Assembly (NCBI GenBank): GCA_029204225.1
Contig: CM055093.1
Coordinates: forward strand, 34,110,525-34,174,524
Source: Diphasiastrum complanatum
Lineage: Eukaryota > Streptophyta > Lycopodiopsida > Lycopodiales > Lycopodiaceae
Reading direction: 5' to 3'
Length of the DNA stretch: 64,000 nt
Positions 25,887-60,217 of the stretch are shown piece by piece; the first letter of the stretch is position 1; the number at the start of each line of letters is the position of its first letter. Both the position numbers and the translations under genes were made by a program. The notes beneath the pieces were generated by a model. The model made no database searches, was not told the origin of the DNA, and saw nothing but the letters and a program-made list of their open reading frames with translations.

Positions 25887-28149
25887 ACAACACAACATAA
25901 TTGGTACATTAATTTTCAGCATAATGTTCCAATACTTTGTCCTTAAGGCAACAACAAAAAAAATGCCTCAAGTGAACATTGTTTAGTTCATAAACTACAT
26001 GCGACATGTTTGCAAGTCTACCTAAATAACCTTTTCTAAAAAGTTGACATATATAGTACAATGTAATATAACATATTTTACATAGACCTTTGAAAATGAA
26101 ATAAAAAACAAAAGTTGCAATTCTAAAGAATTTAAAAAAAGAACACATTTTCCAACTCAAATTGTATCCAATGCATTTTTTACTTTGGAGAGAATTGTTA
26201 TGACAAATAACCATTATAGTGGGAAGGCTTACAATTAAAAGTTTTATTGTGGCAAGGCTTAAAAATGAAACTACTCAACCTTGCCCACACATGGAGGGTG
26301 TTTGAGAAAAAATGAAAGAAAAAACTACCCAAGCTGCCCGTGCATGGTGTTATGGTAGGGGAATCTTGGTTGGTGTCAATTGATCATCCAAGTTCCAATC
26401 CCGCCCAAACATGGGTAGTGTTTGAGAGAAAAAAAGAAGATAAAAATAATCGAAATAGATTATTTGTGTGGCGGCAAAGCTGAAAAATAAAAACTACTCA
26501 ACTAAAGTAGTGGAATCTCTATGCGAAAATGACCTATGAAATTGCTCCTTTACTCCTAATCAAAAGCACAATGCTGGACCACTTTTAGGGCACTTTGATT
26601 AAAAATAAAAAGCATAAAGTTGGGTGGCACAACAAAAAGCATCTTTAGAAAGAAATAAAAATTTTGGTGCCTAAAATTGACGGGCGTGACGTTTGCTGCT
26701 AACTAACTACGGTTAAGAGACACATTCAGTACAGTGACCGCGTGGGTTACTCGAGTTAGGGTCCACTTCCTTAACCGTAGTTAAGTCCGAGAGAAAGGGT
26801 AAAATGTATCACAAGATTCACCATAGTAATTTGACTTTTACTTACTTTCTCGGAAGGGAAACTGGGGCCCGTTAAAAAAAGAAATTACTACTCAATTTAC
26901 TCGAGTACATTTACGTTCACCCACCTACTTTCTCTGAAGAAACTTGACACCTCCCCCAGCCAGGCCCTCCAATCTTACCGTCGCTAAGTAAAATATGGCT
27001 CTCCACCGTTGGATTTACTCGCAACCGTTCAGATCTTGCCACGTATCTAGAATCTAACCGCTCACGAATCCAAGTAGGCTCTTGTGACACGTGGCAAACA
27101 TCCAAGTGATTTCCTGTAGGAGAGGTAGTGGCTTTAGTACCTGTCAAGCTCGCGCGATCCATAATATTTATTTTTATGTTTCTGCTCTCGTTTCGTTCGT
27201 CTTTCCTCCCGAGAAGCAGCCATTGCGAGCAAAGTATCGATCGATTCATCTTCTGGCTTGCTTGCGGCTTCGGAAGCGCCCTAGGTCTTGATTGTTATGC
27301 TTGCAAGGGGAGGATACGGCTTCTTGTGGCACCGGATTTGAGCAAAATGTATCTCGGCATATAATATTATGCACCGGTTTCATGATTTTTAAGGAATCCG
27401 GTCTCGTCGGCAGATGAATCCCTCGAACCTGCAGATTCTGGTGCGGATTCAAGGTTTTTCAAGGCTGTTTTCAGCAATCTGATGAGGTTTGAATTCTCTG
27501 AAGCCTCTTTGAAGATTATGCTTGCGAATTTTGGGATTCACAACGTCGTCGGGGAGGTTCTGCTTCCTGTTTTTATTCACGGTCAAATTTAGCTGCGTAT
27601 TTTCTCCTGTGGTGACGTCTCGGGAGCTGTTTGAGCATTTCACAGCAGCAAAACTTTGAGGCGTGTTCCAATCCGGGCACGCATGCAGATTTTCTTTCGG
27701 ATGGTGGTTGCCTAGTCTGTTGAGATATGCAGCCTCTTTGCGCCTTGAATCAAATAATATACCTATATATTGCGTAATAGTCTGATGTCTGCATAGCACA
27801 TCAGTTTTGTTTTTTATAATATTACTTGACTAGCTGGGCAGTTGGGATTATCGAAACACCTTGTAAATACGTTCAGCCTCCGATATCAACTCCACGGAAA
27901 AAATATTTGATTTCAGAACAGTTTTTGGAGGCATTTTAGTCAAAGTTTTGTTGATTTAGGGCGAGAAGGGAGGAGAAGACCATCCTCCCAGGAGCAATAA
28001 GCATTCAGGGTGAAGTTTTGCTTGAAGGTCAACTTTATACTATGAGGTAGCAAATATCTCGTCACGTGCTTCAGTTGCAGCAGAGAGAGTGCGAACGCAG
28101 CCGATAATGAGCAATTGCTTTTCTACGATAAAGGAGAAGAGTGAAGAAT
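25885..28149. other. Intergenic DNA and presumed promoter/5' leader of the FLY-like gene
   Basis: No coding region recognised. A perfect 14-bp inverted repeat TAACTACGGTTAAG occurs at 26704-26717 and 26770-26783. ACGT words lie at about 27033 (GCCACGTATC) and 27085 (GACACGTGGC), roughly 1.1 kb upstream of the presumed start codon at 28150. Composition becomes richer in GC from about 26930, as expected for a plant promoter and 5' leader. Confidence 0.4.
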
Positions 28150-51234
<23,085 letters not shown>

Positions 51235-51912
51235 GTAAATACAAATGTAGTCATGCATTGGAATTCTCATGTCATTTCTATGCATTAATTTCACACAAAG
51301 CATTAAGAATAAGAGTTTGTTGAAACAATGAACTCTGAAAGGATAGAATTTGAGTCAGTGTCTTCAGGAGTTGTTCAATGTTTTTGGTCAGGCTTGACCA
51401 GAATGGTTTGTAGGCCATCCATGTGGATAGTTGTTGATTCTCTCTCTCCTTGCTTGCCTAAAAAATTTAAAGGTTGGGACCTGAATTATGCAAATCAAGC
51501 AAATCTCTTCGTTCCTATAGAACATTCTGCTGTTTCCCACTTTCATGGCAAAAAGCACTCAAGCACCAGGTTTTCGTCCATATTTTGTGCTTATATCCTT
51601 TCGTAGTTATTTATTGGCATATAGAATATAATCAGAAGTATAGAACTTCACGTTGCTCTCTTACAATCCACCTCTATGTTCATGTGACTTCATGTTGCAA
51701 CTTCTTGAACAATGTCACAAATAGATGTGCTTGAAATCAAAACAATGAAATCTGAAAATGAAATTTAAGCGTTTGCGGTCACAATTTTAACTTCAGGGTT
51801 TTCTTTAACCTGAAAATTTTAGAGTATCTAATTAATCAAAAAAACTAGAAAACATGTATTATCTTAATTTGGAAGTGTTCATGAATATAATGCAGGTCAA
51901 TGTAACTAATAC

Positions 51913-52250
51913 CATAGTACCCACGGTTCTCAGAACCGTGGGGTCTGAGAACCGTGGTGTGAACTGTACCACGGTTCATGAACCGTGGTACGGTTCATCA
52001 TAAATAAATAATTACGATCACAGGTGATTCCAGTGGGACAGAGAACTGTAGAGCAATTGTAGAGCCCCCACTGCACCCCCCGTAGATAAAAAAAGGGGGC
52101 TGATGCGCGGGATAAGGGCCCAATATTTATGCCCCCAACTGTATGCACATTGCACTCACATCTCCAGTGAAATGATCGCAAAAGTGATCATCATCCATAG
52201 AGTTGATAGTTTGGGCTGTAGCATTAACAATTACTGAGAACCAGAGCAAA
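51913..52250. mobile_element. MITE fragment, left end ACGGTTC type
   Basis: Starts CATAGTACCCACGGTTCTCA with repeated ACGGTTC/GAACCGT words as in the 30754 element, then enters the 230-bp block (52012-52250) that also lies inside the 30091 element. The right end is not found. Confidence 0.6.
52012..52250. repeat. Dispersed repeat shared with 30340-30600
   Basis: Both copies share TTACGATCACAG, GCCCAATATTTATGCCCCCA, CACATCTCCAGTGAAATGAT and a GC-rich hairpin tract. Identity is high in the right 150 bp. Confidence 0.85.
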
Positions 52251-52369
52251 CTTCAAAACTTTGATTAAGTTCGTCAGTTCAAACAAAAGGAGGACGGATT
52301 TTCGAACGCCTTCCGACCTTCTTCCTATTACCCTTTTTAGTTTTCCGTTTGGCTTTCCCACTCCCTTAA

Positions 52370-52811
52370 GAAGATTCGTTAATCGTAGTCGATCTCAAGA
52401 CCTCGATCTGGAACGATATGTCCTAAATACTTGAGTCTTGTTTAAAAAAACTCACATTTAGACTCCTTAGCATAAAGCTTTGCCTGCCTTAGATTATCTA
52501 AGACTGTACGCAAATGCGCTTTGTGCTCCTCAAGAGTCTTACTATAAATCAGGATGTCATCTAAAAATACCACGAGAAATCTCCCCAGATATGGACGAAG
52601 AATATCGTTCATCATCTGTTGGAAGGTTGCCGGGGCTAAAACTAAAAATTCGTAATGGCCATACCTAGCACGAAAACCAGTTTTGGAACCATCCCCCTCG
52701 TGTATTCTAATTTGATGGTACCCCGACCTAAGGTCCAATTTGGTGAAATACTTAGCACCATTCAATCGGTCCATTAAGTCGTCCTTTCGAAAACTCTAGT
52801 CCTGCGTCATG
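52370..52811 (-). pseudogene. Gypsy (chromovirus-like) reverse transcriptase fragment
   Basis: Minus-strand frame: [20 protein letters not shown] (palm, catalytic Asp), [46 protein letters not shown] (catalytic box) and KCEFF then LKYLGHIVPDRGLEID. The normal MPFGLTN before APATFQ is missing, an in-frame deletion of about eight residues. The wording differs from the Athila/Tat-like element on the left side of the window, so it is a separate lineage. Confidence 0.85.
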
Positions 52812-52846
52812 CCCCTTGCGAGGCCGTCACTGAAGGGCGTACCGTT

Positions 52847-53119
52847 ATGGTACATAACACCACAGATGGGTTTGATACAGCTTGGAGAAGTAAGTTTGAC
52901 ACCAATGTCTTGTTTATCAAGTTTCGCTCTATGAACAACCGCAATGCAGCTTTACGCCTTAGAGCCAAATTAAAAGGGACCTTTATTTTTATGGATGATG
53001 ATCTTACACACACACAATGGCAAGCCAGGAAACAAATTATCCAGGATGCAAATGCAAAAAATCAGCAGGTGGTTTTCATTGAAGGCAAACCAAAATTTTT
53101 TGATAAAATTTCTCAATAG
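52847..53119 (+). pseudogene. LINE ORF1 C-terminal fragment (copy I)
   Basis: Encodes DGFDTAWRSKFDTNVLFIKF, LRLRAKLKGTFIFMDDDLTH and VVFIEGKPKFFDKIS, matching the RRM/CTD part of the other ORF1 copies. The N-terminal coiled coil is absent. Confidence 0.8.
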
Positions 53120-53159
53120 GGATTCAGGGCTCCCGGGCAAAGGAGCAACCCGAGATCCC

Positions 53160-53575
53160 CTAAGCCTTTACATATTGGTTTTTGGAATTGTAATGGCATA
53201 CTATCATCTTCTTTTGCAGGCGATTTCCATTCTTTCATGCTGAAATGTGATATCCTTTTGTTAGCAGAGACTCATGAATCATTATATAGACCGCTCCCAT
53301 CCATACCGGATTGCACCTGGCACTCATCATATCGGCCCTTTGTGAGAGGGAAGACCTCCCGTGGTTCTGGTGGTTTTGCATGTCTCACCAAGGATGTTTT
53401 CAATTCTCATTTTAAACTGGTCAAAAGTGATCCATTTGCACGTTTTATTTGGTTTCAGTTCTTTAGTCATTGTTTGGGGCTTTCTCAGGACCTCTTTCTT
53501 GCAGTTTGTTACTTTGCACCACAGACATCATCTTTTGTAGATTTTGGTGGTGACCCTTTGCCTTTTTTTTGCCAC
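53160..53575 (+). pseudogene. LINE endonuclease N-terminal fragment (copy I)
   Basis: Frame reads GFWNCNGILSSSFAGDF and MLKCDILLLAETHESL (the AP-endonuclease-like start, with catalytic Asn and Glu), then RGSGGFACLTKD. It breaks off at about 53560 where the ORF2 tail begins. Confidence 0.75.
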
Positions 53576-53579
53576 TGTC

Positions 53580-54546
53580 TCTCTGGTTGCAGCAGAGACA
53601 TGGGGTCCTGGTTTGTCCAGAGATACTTGGACTGATATTTCACGTTTGCAGATCCTTATGCTTAGCCGGATGATCCGTACGAAGCAGTCATCTCCCCATG
53701 ATATCATACTGGCAGAGTTTGCCTCACCACCACTGATTGTTGAGGCTATTTTTCGGATTATCACATTCATTCATAGAGTCTCGAAGCTTGACTCATCCAG
53801 ATATGTTGTTGCAACTTTCACATTCTCTCGCTCTCTAGCTAGTCAGCAGGCTAAGTCCTCATGGTTTCAGTGTGTTTCTGACCTTTTGAGTAGGTGGGGT
53901 TTATCTATATCTGATCTTCCGAATGGGTCACACGCATATATCCGCCAGCAGATTTACAGAGCTTACATCAACACAATATGGTCTCACCCAGATCCATCAT
54001 GGGTCAAGCTTCATTTTTATCACACTCATCTTCTTTGGCTTGATGTTTCCGGGCTTCCCATTCGGCCAAGTTAGATACACAGACACACCTCGACCGCTAC
54101 AGATTTGTCAGTGTTGCTCTTTACAGGAGATTGAGGATGAGTTCCATTTCATTTTCCGATGTCCGGCCTACTATGAGATCAGAGGCAGATACCATTGCTT
54201 ATACAGAGATACTCCACTTACGCTTGGTTCTTTCCTTGCCTTCTCAGATGCGAGATGTGTTGGTTTATTATTACGAGAGATGTTTACTTTGAGATCTTCC
54301 TTTTTATTGGATGCTTCTAATGCGGATCATAGCCAGTCCCACATTACACACTTTTTCCAGAAAAGGGATAGAGATGAGACATCTGACAATGAGATAGACA
54401 TTCCAGTACGACGACCGAAGCTCCAGTGTCCTCTTCGCTCCTCCAGGCCCAGGGCTCTTCACCGGAGGCCAATGCCTATTTCTCACCATATCACGCAGTT
54501 TTTTATATCACTTAGCCAGTTACTGAGACATTTTTCAACCATATAG
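53580..54546 (+). pseudogene. LINE ORF2 C-terminal region (copy I)
   Basis: Two frames: DISRLQILMLSRMIRTKQSS and HDIILAEFASPPLIVEAIFR, then after a shift near 54060 the finger CQCCSLQEIEDEFHFIFRCP and YYEIRGRYHCLYRDTPLTL. Equivalent to the C-terminal third of copy F. Confidence 0.8.
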
Positions 54547-54560
54547 AATCGTTTTTCAAC

Positions 54561-54563
<3 letters not shown>

Positions 54564-54614
<51 letters not shown>
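54564..54614. repeat. (TC)n microsatellite between LINE copies I and E
   Basis: About 50 bp of TC. The BTAF1-like fragment and LINE E follow on the same strand. Confidence 0.95.
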
Positions 54615-54617
<3 letters not shown>

Positions 54618-54671
54618 AAAGTGGCTGATGTATTAAGATGATCAAAGGAAGAGGAGCAAAGCCCTGACATC

Positions 54672-54839
54672 ATGGCCACACAACAATCCTCATGGTTGCA
54701 CCGGTTGCTCACACTTCTCGACACTGGATCAACTTCTACAACAAGGCGTACTATAGCTCGTCAAATTGGTGAGATTGCAAAGAACCATCGTGCCGAGCTT
54801 CCCTCCCTTCTCAAACGGAAAACCTGCAAGTTAGGAGTA
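54672..54839 (+). pseudogene. Captured first exon of a BTAF1/MOT1 homologue
   Basis: From an ATG at 54672 the frame reads SSWLHRLLTLLDTGSTSTTR, then ARQIGEIAKNH and LPSLLKR. This matches the N-terminus of plant BTAF1/MOT1 (TBP-associated Swi2/Snf2 ATPase), which reads SSRLHRLLTLLDTGST and ARQIG(D/E)IAK. The expected next block (KVLHYLRSKKWD) is missing: the frame runs to a stop at 54837 and into C-rich repeat. It is therefore a gene fragment, roughly exon 1 with some 5' leader, between a (TC)n tract and a LINE. A live BTAF1 gene would need many more exons. Confidence 0.8.
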
Positions 54840-54854
54840 CAGATCTGAAAGAGC

Positions 54855-55125
54855 AGATACACCCCCCCCCTGCTACCATCTCCCCCACCCCCGCTCTCCC
54901 AGCTGCAAATATCCCGCCCCCTGTTGCCACCTCCCCCCATCTCCGCTCCCCTTGCTGTAGTTGCGCCGTCCCCTGCTGCCACCCTCGTTGCAGCAGTACC
55001 GCCCCTTGCTGCCACCCTCGTTGCAGATATAACCCCCCCCCCCCCCCCCCGGTTGCCACCCTTGTTGTAGATGCGCCCCTCCCTGCTGTCATCTCCCTTA
55101 CATTCCCCTCCCCCCGTAGCTGAAA
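54855..55125 (+). repeat. C-rich minisatellite upstream of LINE E ORF1
   Basis: Repeats of CCCTGCTGCCACC and CTCGTTGCAG spaced about 35-60 bp, with a C18-like run near 55028. It may be the 5' UTR of LINE E. Confidence 0.7.
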
Positions 55126-55149
55126 GGAAGGGTTACGTCTTTGGTTCAC

Positions 55150-55744
55150 AAGAAGAACATACGACAATCCAAAGTTGCATCACTCGAACAATCCATCGGG
55201 AGTAAATAGACTGTGGCTTCGGCGTCTACCACCAATATGATACGAACTAGAGACAAAAATTGAAAAGCAGCAAGAAGAGGCCCTTTCTTGGGCATCAGTT
55301 TTGAAAAAAGGCACTAAACCAAGCGCTCCCATCTCTTCGGTTATCTCAGCCACCATCTTGGAAGAGAAATCACGAGACCAAAAAGCGCACAACATTAGAG
55401 TTCGTGGGATCCTGGATACACAGGATGCCTTGGCCGAAGCCAAATGCTTTCTCGACACCACTCTCGGGCACAGGACAGATGGGCTAGATACCGCATGGAG
55501 GACCACTAGAGATGCAGCCACACTCATTATCCGTTTCACTTCTCTAGAGAGTCGACGAGATGCTTTGCGATGCAGAGCGAAGCTACGTGGCACCACTACC
55601 TATATGGACGACGACCTCACATATATCCAGGTGGAGGAGAGGCGTAAGGCCTTTCAGATAGCCCGTGAGTCAGGCAGACGAGTCATCTACCGCGATGGAC
55701 GAGTGCACTTTCTTGATAGCGCTCCTAGCAACTCCCAGTGCTAG
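55150..55744 (+). pseudogene. LINE ORF1 (copy E)
   Basis: After a degraded start (SASTTNMI) and a frameshift near 55255, the frame reads EEALSWASVLKKG, NIRVRGILDTQDALAEAKCF, LIIRFTSLESRRDALRCRAK, YMDDDLTYIQVEERRKAFQI and RRVIYRDGRVHFLD. This is the RRM and C-terminal part; only the coiled coil is decayed. Confidence 0.85.
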
Positions 55745-55789
55745 GTATTTGGGTTCCCCGAGTTTGGGAGTGCCCTGGGGCCCCATCCA

Positions 55790-56420
55790 CACCACCATCT
55801 CCGGATTGGAGTATGGAACTGCGATGGTATACACTCATCCTCCATAGCTGGCGACCTGATTGAGTTTATCACTGGCAGAGATTTACTGTTTTTTATGGAG
55901 ACCCACGAGAGTCAGGAGAGAGGCTTACCTATTTTTCCAGGATACAGATGGGATTCCGCATTCAGGCCCAAATGGGAGTTACCAGGGTTTCAGAGGACAG
56001 CTTGGGATCTATTACCCCCTACGGTGAGCATTTATTGCAGTTTGGGGAGGCACATGAGTTAGCCATTTACAATGGCCTAACTTGTTGGCCAGATTCCAGC
56101 AGTTATACTTGTCATCCTCGCAGTGGTGGACATATTGTTGTGGATTATCTCATGGGATCACCATCTTCCATACCTCTCATTTCCGATTTTCATATCTCCC
56201 CCACCACTCTCTCTGATCACTCCTTTCTCTCTTTCGATATCGGTCGCCTCCCACCCCCTCAGTTACCCTCACATCCCTTGCCCTACCCGTGCACCCCGAT
56301 ATACCTTCAGCTCTCTATATGTACCAGTCTACCAGGAGTGTCTTACCTCCCTACTCCATTCGTTTCCGCACGATAGTACAGTCGAGACTCAAGCAGCTTT
56401 TCTTAGCAATTCTCTTCATA
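55790..56420 (+). pseudogene. LINE endonuclease (copy E)
   Basis: Pieces in shifted frames: GVWNCDGIHSSSIAGDL, LLFFMETHESQERGLPIF (catalytic Glu) and, near 56200, LSDHSFLSFDIG (the SDH motif of APE-type endonucleases). This nuclease nicks target DNA for reverse transcription. Confidence 0.75.
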
Positions 56421-58690
56421 CCTACCGCTGCTTCCCTAGCTTTTCCATCCAAGGCCCACAAAGGCAAACACACACGTCCCTCATCGCTACGCCCTCCACA
56501 CCCTCCATGGTATGATACCGAATGTCACTCTCTTCATCATCTTGTCACTCATGCCCGCATTCATGAACCTCACCTCCTCCGCTCCGCTCGACGCTCTTAC
56601 CATCGTACACTCCGCCGGAAAAAGCGTGCCTATGATGACTCCGAAGGAAAACGCCTTGTTGACCTTCTCTTCATTTCCTCTTCAGGCGCCTTTTGGCGTG
56701 AGTTTATCCCTCGTGCTCCACCACCTCTCTTGGAAGACCTTCGCATATGGACCGAATACGCTACCAACCTATATATCATACCTACTGATGCACCCATCTC
56801 TATCTCCCCACGCCCCTCTGAGTTCACCTTCTTCACCGTTGACATGCTACTTGCGGCCATCAAGAAAATGAAATCCCATAAAGCAAGAGATATTGAAGAC
56901 CTCGAGTCTGAACTCCTAATCCATGCTCCGGACCTCCTTGCTCCCACACTAGCCACTCTTCTCAATTCTGCCGTTGTCTCTGGCTTCCCCTCATCCTAGT
57001 GCACCAACATCATCCACCCTATCCATAAAAATGGTGATCCCATGATTCTTGGTAACTACCGCACTATCATGATCGGACATGTCCTCACTAAACTTTATGG
57101 TACCATACTCCAGTCTGTAGTAAGTTCAGAGGCGGAATCCAGGAGATTACATGCATTGGGACAGGCAGGTTTCCGAGCTCATTACTCTACCACTGACCAT
57201 ATTTTCACACTTTGAGCTTTGATTGAGGAAGCTAAGTATGGGAAAGAAAGGGTTTACTGCTGTTTTGTGGACTTCAAGAAAGCCTTTGATTCTGTACCAC
57301 GCTCCTTGCTCATTCAAAGACTTTGGGACCTTGGTTTCTCCACGGATATTGTTATGGTAGTGATGGCTCTCTATGAGAAGGTCTTGGGATGTTTCTGACA
57401 TGGGGGTGGTATCTCTGACCACAATTGGAGCACCATTGGAGTGAAACAGGGATGCTCTCTTTCACCGGTTCTTTTTGGATTGTACGTTGATGAGTTAGAG
57501 CGAGCCATCTCACAGTGTGGAGGAGCTGGATGTAGACTTGGCACCATCTTGATTGCTATCCTCTTGTATGCTGATGATGTGGTACTAGTATCCCCGACCA
57601 AAGAGGGATTACAGAGGTAGCTGGATTGTTTACAGGGATTTTGTACCAGGTGGGGATTGGGGGTGAACACTGCGAAGACCAAGGTTATGGTCTTCAACAC
57701 TCCCCAAGCCTTCATGCAGCGCCAGCAGCTCATGCTTGATGGACGAGCTTTAGAGGTTGTTTCCTTGTACACCTATCTGGGGATACTCTTTTCTGGTCCT
57801 ACTTTCAGCATGCGACAGACAGCCACCACCTGACTTGGGAAGGGGCATTCCTCCCTTGTTCAGCTTGAGCAGTTCTGCTTCAGGAAGTCCATCCGAGATG
57901 CTCGCAGTAAGTGCAGACTCTTTGACACTATTGTCACCCCCACAGCCTTGTATGCAGCAAAGACATGGTGTACCGGTCTTCCCTCATCACACTGGGCCAG
58001 CATTTCACGATTACAGACCACCATGCTAGCTCGTATGATTCGGGCGAAGCCCTCGATTCCACATGAGATCCTTCTTGCAGAGTTTGCCGTTCCACCCATT
58101 CAGATAGCTGCAACTTTTCAGCTCATCGCATATTCAGAGAGTTCAGGATCTGCCAGATACAGACACGAGATATGCGCAAGCATCACTTGCCTCCTCACAC
58201 TCCCTTCATGAGCAGGGTTACCGACTGTCGTGGTTCTCACAGGCATCCCATTTCCTCCTTGATTCATTTGGCATCTTCATTACAGAGCTCCCCTCAGGTA
58301 CTCATCAGTATATTAGATGCTTTTTATATCGGACATATCTCGACCGTACTTGGAGGCGACAGCTTGGGGTCAAACCTGCCTATTACTGGACTCATTTCAT
58401 TGAGCTTGACATAGCAGGGTTCCCAGTTTTGCCACACTATTTGGACTTAGGTTTATCACACGGCCTCAGATTTACACGGGGACAGCTCCGCGTATTGTCA
58501 CATTAGTTGGCCATTGAGACTGGGAGATTCCAGGGTACCTCGAGAGAAGAGCGGATTTGTCAGTTATGTTCCTTGGATGAGGTGGAGTCAGAGGAGCACT
58601 TTATCTTTAGGTGCCCGGTATATTACGAGATCAGAGGGAGATACCATTGTCGTTCCGTGACACGCCTGTCACCCTACGATCCCTCCTAGC
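56400..58690 (+). pseudogene. LINE reverse transcriptase and C-terminal finger (copy E)
   Basis: Linker (PPWYDTECHSLHHLVTHARI, 56500s), RT with NYRTIMIGHVLTKLYGTIL, RVYCCFVDFKKAFDSVPR, GVKQGCSLSPVLFGLYVDEL and ILLYADDVVLVS, then KTKVMVFNTPQAFM, the C-terminal region (LLAEFAVPPIQIAATFQLI) and the finger CQLCSLDEVESEEHFIFRCP (58558-58620). In-frame stops near 56998, 57214, 57397, 57618 and others. Catalytic aspartates are retained. Confidence 0.88.
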
Positions 58691-59059
58691 CTATGAAGAC
58701 TCCCGTTGCGCCGCACTCATGATACGAGAGATGTTTATTCTGAGATAGGACTTGTGTCAGATAGCCTAGTGGAGTCATGTTTCTCAACCGTAGATCACTT
58801 CTTTCTTCTCCAGGAGGAGGAGCCGAGACCTAGCATTTGATGTTGATGAGGTTGATGACGACTTACATGCCCACCGGGATCAGAGGCAGTGTCCCACTCA
58901 TACTCATATTGCTGCACAAGCTACACGACCGATCATGAGGAGACCTCATCCTCTTAGACGACGTCAGCGACCACTAGTGGTTCCTCATGCTGCAGCCCGT
59001 ATTACATCTTTTTATGGCATCAAAGTGACAGGATTGGATGATAGTGTCATACCATATTC

Positions 59060-59290
59060 ATGACGTTTAGCAGTATATATATGCTCCCACATGCCTCATA
59101 TATCATCGCATCTTTTTCAGTTTCCATTTCAGTTCATAGCAGTTAGATTTGTTATTTCTGTTATAGTTTTGGAGACATTTCCACGCTCCTACAGTTACCA
59201 CATACTTGACATGTATATTTACTAGTCTTATATGCCTTTTGGCATGGAAAAGACGTTAATAAAGCTTTCTTTCTTTCTTTCTTTCTCTAC
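59060..59290 (+). other. LINE E 3' UTR, terminal hairpin and (TTTC)n tail
   Basis: CATACTTGACATGTATATTT, then the perfect stem ATGCC-TTTT-GGCAT, GGAAAAGACGTTAATAAAG and CTTTCTTTCTTTC. The same layout ends copies A-D. Confidence 0.85.
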
Positions 59291-59795
59291 AACCATAAAC
59301 CATAAAACCGAAGTTACCGAACTAAAACCACAAAAAATAGTACTGAATCATGACACTGCTGTGAATAGGATCATCATAATATATAATATCGGGCCACATG
59401 GCACCAAAATGGGGTACAATGATATTCCATGAACGTAATGAAAACTATACAACTAAGATTCATCAGAGTCATGGTAGTCAAAATCATCCGAGTCTGTGCC
59501 TGTCTGCTGATCCCAAGGGTCTGCAGATGAATTGGAACCGGAGGGAACCATACGCCGTGGTGAAGCCCTGGCTCTGCTGCGTTCTCTGGCTCTCTGCTGC
59601 GTGCTCTCGCTCTGGATCCTTCCCCTGCCTCTACCTCTACCTCTACCTCTCTCTCTCTCCCCTCCTCTGGCTGCCCCCACCCCTGTGTCTACTCTTGCGT
59701 GTCTGTGTGTCAAGTGGCTGTGACCTACGCCCTGGGATGGCCCTACCCATTGTGATGATGCCTGGCCGACGGCTGCTTGTGATGCTCCACTGAGC
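59291..59795 (-). pseudogene. Outer hAT remnant, C-terminal part
   Basis: Minus-strand frame (59785-59453) reads SGASQAAVGQASSQ, an Arg/Gly/Glu repeat (RGRGRGRGRGR) and an acidic end DPWDQQTGTDSDDFDYHDSD. It resembles the C-terminal tail of plant hAT transposases and lines up with the right-hand remnant 62765-63246 if the nested hAT 2 is removed. Confidence 0.5.
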
Positions 59796-60217
59796 CAAGG
59801 TTGCATTCAAATGATTCAAATGTATCAAACGTCCACGTTTGAAATGCGTTTGAAACGAAATCCTATATTTTTTTCTGATTTTTTTGCAAGTTTTTAAGCA
59901 ACTAATGCTAATTTAAGTGTTGGAACCTTAAACATAATATAAAAGTAGTTGAATAAGCATGTTTAACAATTAAAAGCATTCAATGTAGACACTAAACAAC
60001 AACATGTACAAATTACAATGAAATTCAGTTGGATATATGAAGGAATAACAAGAGTGCACCATCATCACCAAGTGCACAAAAACCATCCATCCTCAAAAAA
60101 GGTTTGGCTCAAAATGAAAATCAAGTCAACTGGTTACATTCTACCGGAAAATGGCCACTCGCTAGTGGCTAGCAACTACCAAACTAAGTATGATAACATA
60201 ATAAAACATGTAGTAAA

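Larger units (their letters stand above)
52815..54560 (+). mobile_element. LINE copy I with internal deletion of RT
   Basis: Order on the plus strand: ORF1 C-terminus (52847-53119), endonuclease N-terminal part (about 53160-53560) and then directly the ORF2 C-terminal region (53580-54546). The whole RT is missing. After ORF2 it ends at a (TC)n tract without the usual 3' hairpin. Confidence 0.8.
55126..59290 (+). mobile_element. LINE copy E, nearly full length, degenerate
   Basis: Order: ORF1, endonuclease, RT, C-terminal finger, 3' UTR and (TTTC)n tail. It is about 4.2 kb and the only copy here with all domains. Multiple stops and frameshifts disable it. Its 3' end (ATGCCTTTTGGCATGGAAAA, GACGTTAATAAAGC) is the cleanest example of the family terminus. 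Confidence 0.88.

Noticed and set aside
27449-27799. 116-codon minus-strand frame upstream of the FLY-like gene
   Set aside because: No motifs, and it is antisense to the likely promoter/leader region.
51328-51606. 92-codon frame considered as a FLY exon
   Set aside because: No match to the FLY block expected next, and no convincing acceptor in phase with exon 8.
54672-54839. Start of a real BTAF1 gene
   Set aside because: The second conserved block is absent, a stop follows, and the next plus-strand sequence is LINE ORF1; capture is more likely.
59453-59806. 117-codon minus-strand frame starting at 59806 as a gene
   Set aside because: Its first codons lie in the left end of hAT 2; the remainder is the tail of an outer hAT.
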